NCBI GenBank assembly: GCA_963921825.1
Contig: OY997592.1
Span: forward strand, 22,385,432 to 22,449,431
Direction of reading: 5' to 3'
Length of the DNA stretch: 64,000 nucleotides
Source: Erodium maritimum
Taxonomy: Eukaryota > Streptophyta > Magnoliopsida > Geraniales > Geraniaceae
The translations under genes and the position numbers were made by a program. The notes below the pieces were generated by a model. The model saw nothing but the letters and a program-made list of their open reading frames with translations. It did no database searches and was not told the origin of the DNA. Shown piece by piece: positions 24,760 to 34,990 of this stretch; position 1 is the first letter of the stretch, and each line of letters begins with the position of its first letter.

Positions 24760-25860
24760 TAGGGATGGAAAAATAACCTGAACCCGACAGGTACCCGACG
24801 TACCTTACCCGATCGGGTATTGTTTTAATCGGGTAGGGTATTACCCGTTGACCGGTTAGGGTTTGGGTTTTTCCTTACCCGCCCCGAACCCGACCCGATC
24901 TTATAGCACATTTATATTATATACATAATTAAGTTCATAATAATAAACCTAATAACAAGTCACTTTAAAAAGTTGTACGATCATAGCTTGATGTAGAGCG
25001 CGTAGCGAAAGGGGAGTTCTTTATCGAACTCGTTGATTCACAAAGAATACTGAGCAAGATAGATATCGAATTTGTTGATTCAACAGAATACCGAAAGAGA
25101 CAGATTGAGTAGAAATCGTTTTTGGTGTTTATTAATCAAAATCTGAATTACAATGAGAGCTATCAAGTGCTTATATAGAAAACTAAAACCCCAAAGTCCT
25201 AATACAATAAGGAAACTAAACCCCAAAACCCTAAATCGAATAAAGGAAACCTCAAATTCTAACAAAAACAGGAAATAACATCTGGACTTCTAAAAATACG
25301 AATTGAACCCTCCAAATGACGTCGAATGGCCAAAAACCATCGGGGCTCATGGCAAATCCATGATTTTTGCTTGGGAGCCCGTTTTGACTCGAAAATGCTA
25401 AGACTTTGTCGAATTCGGACGTCGATACCTTTTCTATTCTCAATTTGGACTGCATCATAACTCAGAACTCATAAGCCCATAATACCACAAAATTCATTTG
25501 AGATTATTGATCATTGAAAAGAAAAACTCGAAAGGGATTACTTTTTTTTTGGTTGTTACTTTATTTTAGGGTTGTTGTATGTTGAAATTTGAGACGTGGA
25601 AAATTTTCTAAATTTTCATATCTTTTACTATTGAAATTTATATGGAACAATTACTTAGTTCCCATTTTTTTTGTCCTGTAATCCACATGTCATATGAATG
25701 AGTCGGGTAGAGTAATACCCGACTCGAACGTGTAGAGATTGGGTAGGGTATTGACCGGGTACTGATCGGGTATGAGTAGGGTACGCGTATTGAGTATGAA
25801 AATCGGGTAGGGTACGGGTATCACAAAACCCAACCCATACCCTACTCATTGCCATACCTA
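24760..25860 (+). mobile_element. Non-autonomous hAT element with a nested short LTR
   Basis: Termini are TAGGGATGG and CCATACCTA, and the 8-bp flanks GGATAAAT (24752-24759) and GAATAAAT (25861-25868) match at 7 of 8 bases, as expected for hAT. Subterminal DNA repeats GGGTAGGGTA and ACCCGAC motifs near both ends. It has no transposase. It interrupts Copia RNase H, which resumes in the next base after the duplication. Confidence 0.8.
24989..25457. mobile_element. Probable short solo LTR inside the hAT element
   Basis: The block starts TGATGTAGAG and ends GGACTGCATCA (inverted TGATG/CATCA) with flanks TAGCT and TAACT (4 of 5). Length 469. It differs in base make-up from the GGGTA-rich hAT around it. 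Superfamily not known. Confidence 0.4.
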
Positions 25861-25998
25861 GAATAAATCAGTGGTGATTGAACACGTGAATACTGAATTC
25901 ATGATTATTGATTCGTGGACAAAAGGCATGCCACCACTTAAGTTCAAGGATCGTGTGAAAAGTATGAACTTGGATCCCTTATGTAGTTTTTCATTATA

Positions 25999-27419
25999 AG
26001 AACGAACAAAACTCTTCTTTTTTTTTCATTTTGGTTTTGTGTACACATTTAGTTGAGAAAAATCATTATGCTTTGGACCAGAATAAACATAGGTTTTATT
26101 CATTAAATTTTATGGGAAGCGTTAAAGAGAACATAATACATTGTGATAGTTGGAAAATAACTCTCGTTACCAAGAGGGATTATTTCCACTATTCATGTGT
26201 TTTGTTTTCATACTTTGGCAAAAATGGATTATGGAGCAAGTAGGAAAATGTTGACATATTATTTAAATATATCATAGTGGATGGCATCATGATGAGACAC
26301 CATATTAAGTATACCTTCATACTTCTCCATATAGTTAACTTTTACAAGTTATTGTCATGCACTGATGGTCCCATATTCCATCAGATTTGCATATCTCGTA
26401 CAATCATTATGGAGTTATATGATGGATAGCGAAAGTGCAATGTAAAAGGATGAGTTTGGTCCATCAGTGCACACAACTCAACACTTTATACACTTCATAT
26501 ATTCATAATGAGCACTTCGGTTCAAGAGATTATACACAATCTGAAGTGAGTTGTGAGAGGGCTTAAAAGCACCAACCCTAAGAAATCTTAAGTTGCATGC
26601 TTATGGCGAGAGGTTAGTTGATCTATATGTTTCCACACTTGTCGATTTAGTATTGCTTATTTGGTTGTTGTAATCATGCTATATCGCATACATGGCTTTA
26701 CACCTAAGGATCATAGAATCAATCACATTACTCTAAATAAAACCGGTTAGTTTGACATCTATAATGGAGAAGCGAGACCATATTGACGGTGGGTTGCAAA
26801 GAAAGATCTTTCTTAAAAAATGAGAAGGGCGTGGGTCATAGAGATAAGATTACCTTTATACCATTCGAATGTTCTCTATTATGCTTTATAAATTTCTCGT
26901 TCCTTTACCCCAACCATCTGATCGAGAAAAAGAAGTGCGGAGCACTAAACCCTTGTAAAGATCGTGCTCGTGTCTTAGATTTAGAAAACTAATTAAGAAA
27001 AAAATTGGGAAGACTGACAAGTTAGTAGGAATCAGAAAGCAGAGCTCTAAGTATGGGGAGGCTAGAGATTCTTGTTCGTCTTTTGGCCCTCGTAAAGCTC
27101 TCTTGGAGAAGGCAGGTCCTGAAAATTGTAAAGCCTGAGGTATGCTCAAGAAGTCTCATGAGATATCTGTACTTTACGACACCGACGTCATCAAAGAAAA
27201 AATCTTTTTGTATTTCAGTGATTTCTTTTATCGTATTTTATAAAATGATTTTCATACTGGTAGTGAGATAATTAAAACAAGTTAAGTACTTTAATTGATA
27301 TTGCGTGAATAAACCAGTTTATATTATGTATCATTTTGTATTGTTTTAATTTATAAGATCTGAAGTGTACATTAGATAAACTCATATACGTTTTGAATAG
27401 AGTCTAAAAGACTGCAAAG
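25999..27419. other. Unassigned AT-rich DNA
   Basis: No gene, LTR end or terminal repeat was recognised. Open frames are short and lack known motifs. The first few hundred bases may be the 3' untranslated part and LTR of the plus-strand Copia, but I could not find a partner copy. Confidence 0.3.
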
Positions 27420-27882
27420 ATAAGGTTTATCCCTCTATACATTATGGCTGCCCACTCCCCTTTGACCATGCCAATCTTCTCCTCCCATAACACCACCGAC
27501 GACTCCACCTCCCTGTCCTTCTCCCAACGGAGGACCTTGATTCTCACTGCTTTCACCGCCCTGGCTGCATGCACCTCTTATGTTTGACATAGTAGCCCTG
27601 ATATACCCCGAGGACCATAGACGGTCTAAATGAGTTCCTCATCGCAGAGCTCTCTAACAGCCTGGTAAGGCCACCTGGCCCGTGCTATCCAGCAAACGAC
27701 TTGGTCTTTTCTTAGGATGCCCCATGCATCTCCCTTACCAACGAAGTTCTCCAACCAGCGCCCTACCAGGCCGGGGATGTCGCTCCCGGTCGATCCATCG
27801 GATTCCTGAACTGTGGAGGTCGTCCAAGGCCATTTCAGGGCCTTTTCTCTAGACGGTGATGAAGACAAGAGGATGTCGTAGT

Positions 27883-30800
27883 TGTCACGCCCCAATTTCA
27901 GTAAACCGAACTCGGGATGCGAACATTTAAAATCATAAAACATTTGAAACCTGTTTTGAATAAGCACTTTAAAATCTCCATTTAGTTAAACAAAATAATA
28001 CTTACAACTCAAAATAAGTCCCAACAAGTGGACAAAACAAGGTATCCGTCACTATACTCAAAAGTAAAACCCAGAATCCCGCTTCTAGCTCTTCAAGCTT
28101 CAGAAGCTCACCTAGTCCAACCTGCGACCGGTACCTATAGGAAAAGCAGCTAGGGGTGAGCGTTCGCTCACCACCACGGATAACAGACTGACTACGACAT
28201 AATTAGCAGACAATGCCGGTAACACCAACAATAAACTCAATACCGGGGAATACAATCCCCAACCCAAGTACTCCGACTGACACACGCCCACTGTTACCTT
28301 CCTTGACCAACTTAACACTCTGACACGTAAAGTAGACCCGACACAACGATCACGACCTCTTCCAAGGACTCAAAAGACCACCACACAACACTCAAGATCA
28401 CAAAGGATCGCACACCAAACAAGATCACAAAGGATCGCATACCAGTTGCTCAGTAATCTCCCTCAATCACGCGCTTTGCCGAACCACTCAGGCTAGGCGG
28501 TCGACCTGTATCAGTAACCTCTCTCTCTCATGCGCTTCCCCGACACAAAGTCGGGCCAGGCGGTCGACCTGTCGCACTCACAACCCCGAACCACACACGC
28601 GCGGCCAGGACCCCTTTACTGACGGGCGGGCCCCCTACCCCGTCTGAACATGCAGACGCGTGTGATCGAGGACCCCCGTTTCATGAAGCGGGCCCACAAC
28701 CTCAGGTAACCACAATCACAATCACAAACAAAGTTCAACAAACAGCAACGACACAAGTTCAGCACTCCACAAGCACTCATGGCCACCCAAGACACCAACC
28801 GTAAAACACGGACTCAACAACCCCACAGGCACTCACGGCCTCCCAAGATACACCAACAGTAACTCACGGGCTCAACAACCCCACGGGCACTCACGGCCAC
28901 TCAAAACCACCAACAGTAACTCACGGGCTCAACAACCCCACGAGCACTCACGACCTCCCAAGACACACCAACAGTAACTCACGGGCTCAACAACCCCACA
29001 TGCACTCACGACCTCCCAAGACACACCAACAGTAGAGACACGGGTTCAACAACCCCACGGGCACTCACAGCCACCCAAGACACACCAACAGTAGAGACAC
29101 GGGTTCAACAACCCCACGGGCACTCACGGCCACCCAAGACACACCAACAGTAAAGACACGGGTTCAAATACCCCACGGGCACTCATGGCCACCCAAGACA
29201 CCAACAGTAAAACACGGGCTCTCATGGCCACCCAAGACACAACAATATACCACGGGCTCTCATGGCCACCCAAGACACAACAGTAAAACACGGGCTCTCA
29301 TGGCCACCCAAGAAACCAAATTCACAATCAACCTCCGGCATAACCAATGCCTCCAACAGTCCCAATATCAACAGTTTCACAACCAACCTCCGGGCATGGC
29401 CATATGCCTCCAGTACTCCTAATATCGATAAGTTCACAATCAACCTCCGGGCATGGTCATATGCCTCCAGTAGTTCTAACATCGATAAGTTCTCTGCTCC
29501 TACGACACTACTAAGTGTCACATGCTTTTCTAATATTCGCTACGTTCCCGTATCATGCCTTTCTAGTATTCGATAAACCTACTTAACCCACGACACCCAA
29601 GTGTCACATGCATTTCTACTGTTAACTTTCCCTAGTCAGGGCCGAGATCCGGCTACTTTTCCCTACCTCGTGCGTGTTCTCCAAAAGTGCCCAAAAAGCC
29701 CCGGCGTGATCTCTGTCACTCGCCTAGCTTTCCTTTGCCTCGGTCCGCAGCACGATCTAAAAGAACACAATTTTAAACGCTTTTAAGCTTGCAGGCATAA
29801 TGCTGAATTTTAATAAACCTGCCGCCCAAAAGTAACGCCGACAATGTCGATCACTCCCAAACTCCCCAATTACTCGACATTGTCGATATTGGACCCGGAA
29901 AGGCCCGATTCGCCCGACATGGCGAATCTTCCCGGGTTTTGGAAATGCCCTTCCGGGGCTCCAAAAATTCCCGTTTTCGTTTCTACGGTCTTAGAATAAA
30001 TCAAGGGTCCCAATGTACTTGACGGAATCGAATTCCGACTTAGCGTTTCAAGTTCCTAAACCCGATAATTACAATTTTCGCATTTTAATTCCAAATTTCG
30101 ATTCGGCTAAGGACAAATGGTCCGGGGAACGTTCTAAACCACCCGAACATAAAACCCGAGCACCCGAGCACGTGGGCCCCACCCAGCCCAACTTGGTCGT
30201 GGGCCCTAGGGTTTAAATTGGGGCCTGGCCACCATGGTGGTGGCTGGTCCCAGCTCCGGCCAGCCACCCCATGGCCAGCCGACCACCACCCATGGTGGCC
30301 GGAGCTCCTCCCGAGCTTCCGGTCACCGAAAAACGTCAAATTTCACGTCCAAACATCTCCAAAACGTCTCCAACACTCCCCCAACATCAAAACAACCTTA
30401 AACTAATAGTTTCAAACCAAAACCTAAATCTAGAAAATGAAAAATCGAAGATCGGTTTGGTGTATACCGTAGAGGAAGACGAGGTGAGCTTGAATCTCTT
30501 CACTTTGAGACGATCTAAGGGTGGAGATGACGTGAATACTAACCAAGACCTCCCAAGCCTTCTCTTCCTTATCTCCTTCTTCTATCTCCCTTTCTCTCTC
30601 TAAAAGCCAATTTTTCTCTTCTGTTTTTGAAATGGACGTGTAAACCAACTTCTTTCCCTTTTGTTTTATTTTAAAAAAAAACAAACTAATACTTAAATGC
30701 AAACTAACACCTAAAGTAGTCTTCCTTGTCTGGTCCCACACCTAACACCACCACTTGCTTGACAAGTGGCAAGGTGGGTCCCACCCCTTTTAGAAAAATA

Positions 30801-31196
30801 TCTATTAGATATTTTCCAATCATATTCGCGAAATTCGGACGTTTCGGGCCCCGAAAGGGCACTTTTCCCAAGAAATTACGAAACTTGGCGGGCTACAAGG
30901 AAACGGCTCAACTAAGACCGTTGCGACGACGGCTAAGATTTTTGGATCCAAAACGGTCCTCGAATGGACCAAAACGTCGCTCGGTTGACTTTTCCAGCGA
31001 AAAGTCAACTTTTCCCAAATTGATCAGAAAGTTGCCTTGAGTCCCCCGGAACTCATTTTGGTCGATATCGGGGTCAACTTAAGTCCGGTATGACTCTCGG
31101 GGTCAAATATAGGTTCAATCAAGTGTCTGCTGAATTTTTTTAAATTTTCCTGTTTTTCGCAGATTTGACTGGCGTTGACCGGGAGTGGTTATTACA
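27883..31196 (-). mobile_element. Ty3/Gypsy-type solo LTR, 3.3 kb
   Basis: Plus-strand ends are TGTCACGCCCCAATTTCAG and GAGTGGTTATTACA, with perfect 5-bp duplications GTAGT at 27878-27882 and 31197-31201. The plus-strand LTR at 51852-54908 belongs to the same family in the other orientation: they share the GATTCGCC..GGCGAATC palindrome, the CGACAATGTCG block and a tandem array around 'ggccatgagagcccgtg'. It looks whole as a solo LTR; no internal domain is present. Confidence 0.9.
28740..29320. repeat. Tandem array of about 55-60-bp units in the LTR
   Basis: About ten units with the core CCACGGGCACTCACGGCCAC and spacer ACACCAACAGTAA run head to tail, getting shorter toward 29300. The sister LTR has a shorter version at 53860-54060. 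Confidence 0.8.
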
Positions 31197-32590
31197 GTAG
31201 TGCTCGTCCCTATCGAAGCCGTTCCGATAGCGTCGGATGACTGGTATCGTCACTCAATGGTTAGCGGATTGTGGTTGATATTACATGAATTCCAAGGACT
31301 CTATGTGGAGTAATGATACAACGGTGGAGTTTTCGAGGCTGGCTCCATGTTAGCCCAGACGTTGATAGGCCGTTACACCGGCGGATCCACTTGGTCACCT
31401 AGATCCCACGACTATATGCCTTAAATATGAACGCTTACCAAGGTTATGCGTTAGATATGGGAGGCTCAACCACCGGATCCGATCCTGCCAAGCTCGCCTA
31501 CCGGAAGTGGGGTGGGAGGAGGCCTAGTTTGATGATTCCCTCCGAGTCCCGATGGGATTGGATACAGAACAGCTCCTTCAGACGAAGTGGGGGCGCCTCG
31601 AGACCAACGAATGCTACCGGTTGTTCAACTGTAGACCTCCCTCACCTTGGAGGCTTAGAGGGACAGTGAGATGGGATGTAGAACTCTTCCTCCTCCCTAG
31701 ATTTCCTAGAACTTCCTCCTCCCCGAATTTCCCAGCACTTCCTCCTCCTACGGTTGGGTAGCCTGTTTTGAAGACTTGTGATTTGGCCAGAAGCATACCA
31801 AGGGGATGATTCCAGGATTTTAATGGGCGTATCCCAGATGGATGATGGGACAAGCGAGATCGCATATACATATGATCTGGCTAAATATGCCTAGGAAGAT
31901 GTCAGGGCTGTGCAAGGGGAGAGCGCAATTACATTAATGAGAGCCTTACACATTAATTGTCACCCTTTAGAACACCCACAAGTGGACACTGAGACCCCTT
32001 TTCGAGTGGGAAAGCATAAAGAGCCTCGAGAGCAGTTGGGCAGTTTGGGGCCCAAGAAGTCCACGTTTATGAAGCCGAAGGGGTGGGGACAAGACGGGGC
32101 GATTCTACACCCGTACATGACAACTAAAATGGGCGCTTGGCTTCTCCGCCGTCACCACCATAATCCGTCAACTTCTGGATGAGAAGGAGGACGACTTCCA
32201 ACAGGCGAGGGCTGCCAAACAGTCTTGTCAAGAGCCATGATTTGGTCCTTGGACGGGGTGATAGGTGTTTGGTGGCCTACTCCCCATGACCTTGGACCGG
32301 GCTCGGATGACCGTTCTCGGAGGAGCAAGGGAGCACACTAGTGCTTGTTTTTGTTTAAATTATTTTTGAATCCATGCTTGTTATGTCTGTTTTATACTTA
32401 TATTTTTTTAGAAGGTAGTTGGATTTATCCTTAGTTGTCTAAGATGAAAATTAGACATTTTTACTGGTCCAAGAGCGCCGGGTCACCTACGGGAGTCCCG
32501 GAGATATTCTAGAACCCAGAGTCCTCGACCCAGATTATGTTACAATTGGAAATATTAATAGAAATCGTTTCGCTTGTTTCAATCTTTTTT

Positions 32591-34327
32591 TATAAGATTT
32601 GATCATTTACATATCATGTTAGATTATGTTTTGTAAATTTTGGTATGGTTGATAATATATTTTAATTTTTGTTATCTTTTTAGGAGTTCTGGAACCTCAA
32701 ATACAAATTTTTAGAACTTTGATTGCCTTGTTTTATAATCTTGGAACACTAATTAGACCGATTTTATAGTTTTGGTACATCCATTTTATAATTATGGAGC
32801 ATAGCAACTGGAGGCTTAGCCTTCTCTCTAGAAACTGAAAAGCCCAAACCCTAAGAGCCCTTTCCTGTCGCCGGAGATCTCCTGCCTTGGAGGTCGCAGG
32901 CGGCGCCTCCTTCTCCTTCTCTTTCTCAGTCATTTCCCTCTGATCCAAACCTCGTAGCCCCTCTTCCTTCCTTGTCGCAGATCTTCAATTAGGCTTGTTC
33001 TTCTCTTCCCTGTCAGATCCTTTCCTTTGGACTCAGATCTGGTGTTGCTGTTCCTTTGGTTGCAGGTGGAGGGTCGCCTGAGAAGCTCCAGTGTTGGCCC
33101 CTCTTCGGTTCCACGCTGGTATTCTCAGATCTGGATCTATGGTCTCAGATCTGACCTCCTTCGGCCTCCGGGGTGTTGGCCCTGGTTGGCTCTCCACGGC
33201 GACTTTAGGAGCGGTCTCGGGTGGTAGTTTATCCGGTGAAGATGGTTGTCGTCTCCAGCCGGGCTCTCGTTGGTTCGATGAGTTTCTTCTGATGAAAGAC
33301 GAGCGCTGATAAGGTGAAGGTGGGGTGAGTTTTCTAGGTTCGCTGTGGGGGTCAGGCATCGCGGTGGAGTCAGGAAATTTATCGTTCGTGGGAGGCTTTT
33401 CGGTAAGGATTGCTGCGATTCTTTCCTCTCTCTTCAGTGTATGATGCCCCCCCCCCTCTGCTCGTCCCTACTTGGCTCGTCCTTCTCGGTTGCGGGTGAG
33501 GTTCTGCTCTGATTCCGGCTGGTATTTTCTTTCCCTTCCTTCCCTTGCATTTTTCGATTGATTTATTTTCTTCTCGTCCACATGGTTGGTCGAGCTCGCC
33601 GGGTTGTTATGGTTGCCGGCGAGTGTTTAAAGGTTGTTTCTTGCCTTCTCTGAAATCAATCGGATTCTGTGTGGGTTAAGGAAGTTCTGGTGGTGTACTG
33701 CCAGAACTGTTACTGTCGTGTTCGGTCCTGTCCGCCGGCGTGGTAAGGCTCCTCGGTTCCCTTTTCAGGGTCATGGGGCTTTACTGTTTCAAGGTTGTAG
33801 ATTTACCTTCAGGGATTAGGGCAACAGTGTCCCTGTTGTGCTTCAAGTTTGGGAAATTTAGGTTCATAGACCTCTATTTCGTTGCTCTGTTTTTGTGCTT
33901 CACGTTTGGTAAATCTCAGTTATTAGACCTGTTTAGTTGTTGTTCTGGTTTTCTGGTGTTGTTTCATCTACAATTGTTGGTTGTACTGGTTTCCCTCAGG
34001 TTGTTGAGGTGATTGTTTGAGGTTCATGTGTGAATCGTCATTAGGTTGTACTCCTTTTCACCCTGTTCTTCTTTTCAAAGAACAGATTTATAATATGTCT
34101 TTGCTAATTAAAAAAAAAGTTTGATTCTGGAATGTCTTTTCAAATTCTGGAACATCCATGTATAAAACCTGGAACATCATACTTAAAAGTGTCTGAAACA
34201 CTAGTCTTAAATTTTGAAACACCAATTACAAAATTCTGGGAAAAAATATAACATCGACTAAAATATTTAAAAAATTAGAAAAAATATATATTTTAAGAAA
34301 TCAATTTGACAGAAAAAGAAGAAGTAA
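32591..34327 (+). mobile_element. Retroposon-like insert ending in a poly(A) run (about 32810-34117) and its flanks
   Basis: The middle is gene-like in base make-up (around half GC, starting near AAACCCTAAGAGCC) and ends TTTGCTAATTAAAAAAAAA at 34117, as plant LINE-derived copies do. Both sides hold an AT-rich degenerate repeat of TTCTGGAACATCC-like units (32690-32805 and 34118-34250), so the insert seems to have landed in that repeat. No reverse transcriptase, ORF1 motif or clear target-site duplication was found. Open frames are short. Confidence 0.3.
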
Positions 34328-34332
34328 GATCT

Positions 34333-34526
34333 TGTTATAATTTCTTTGTAGAAACCAATGATCGAGGGAACAAGAAGCTAACAATAAATTCACTGATCAT
34401 GGACAATATATAAGCACACGGTTGAAGCTATATTGTCAATGGAACAAGGTAGTTCATTCATCTCATTAATTACAAGGAAGATGATAACGTCTCGAGCCTT
34501 GCATGGTGGGCCACACATTCACAACA
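34333..34526 (-). repeat. 3' LTR of the hairpin-rich Copia
   Basis: See the element entry. The LTR is followed on the plus strand by CTCCCCCTTGG, the complement of the polypurine tract. Confidence 0.9.
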
Positions 34527-34566
34527 CTCCCCCTTGGACCACCGTTCTAAATATATCGAACGTGCT

Positions 34567-34990
34567 TCAAGTTGCCTCGTTAAAAACCTTTTCAGGAAAA
34601 CCTTGTGGGACAAAACCTGAATAAGGGAAAAAGAGTGCAACGTACAAAATGTGCTTGAAGTTGTGCTTGATGCTGCCTCATTAAAAACATTTCCAAGAAA
34701 ACCCTGTGGGACAAAACTTGGATAAGGGAAAAAGAGTACAGCGCACAAAACTTGTCTCCCCCTGACTTCAGGCAGGTTACTTTGGTTGTTCGGTTGAGTC
34801 GAGCATCCTGATCTTGAATATTAACTTCTCAACAAATGGATGTCAGGAAAGTCATACCGTGTAGAGTATTTCTTCCATTTACTCACTTCTGGTGAGTTGG
34901 ACGTGCATAACAGTTGTCTCGTTAACAACCTTTCCAGGAAAACCTCGTGGGACAAAACCTGAATAAGGGAAAAAGAGTGCAGCGCACAGA
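34567..34990. repeat. Three-unit repeat of about 85 bases
   Basis: Units at about 34567-34650, 34660-34747 and 34905-34990 share GCCTCGTTAAAAACC and TGGGACAAAACCTG, then AATAAGGGAAAAAGAGTGCA. The third is set apart by unrelated DNA. The same kind of block is known from the 3' region of plant Copia elements. Confidence 0.8.

Larger units (their letters stand above)
23536..25998 (+). mobile_element. Plus-strand Copia fragment split by a hAT element
   Basis: Two parts, 23536-24759 and 25869-25998, read as Copia pol: KFTKRDGIDYSETFSPV near the start, LKKFIYRLKQTSRHWY, and RNase H motifs SVSRSKHVDLKYLAIRERV before the hAT insertion and VVIEHVNTEFMIIDSWTKGM after it. It looks broken by several breaks. 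It abuts the minus-strand Copia end at 23535, so the two run in opposite directions and are separate elements. No LTR was recognised on its right side. Confidence 0.75.
27420..32590 (+). mobile_element. Family X copy B, split by a Ty3 solo LTR
   Basis: Two parts, 27420-27882 and 31202-32590. Plus-strand reading shows blocks shared with copy A: a DVVVLVPIEAVP-type stretch spanning the site of LTR insertion, a MGLDTEQLLQTKWG block near 31550, the CDLARSIPRG block near 31775, the GKHKEPREQLGSLGPKKS block near 32010, and the same kind of 3' tail (GTCACCTACGGGAGTCCCGG near 32490). It looks broken by several breaks. The minus-strand frame at 27626-27967 is antisense to it. Old, by divergence among copies. 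Confidence 0.45.

Noticed and set aside
27626-27967. 113-residue minus-strand frame
   Set aside because: It runs antisense across family X copy B and into the end of a solo LTR; the plus strand carries the blocks shared with the other copies.
2657-31196. The four 3-kb LTRs as one family
   Set aside because: 27883-31196 and 51852-54908 are one family; 2657-5644 and 12389-15503 share only terminal motifs and array style with them and with each other, so I kept them as related but separate.
34567-34990. Possible CRISPR-like array
   Set aside because: Three diverged units of about 85 bases with uneven spacing, in a Copia element of a plant nuclear genome; no short identical repeats with unique spacers.
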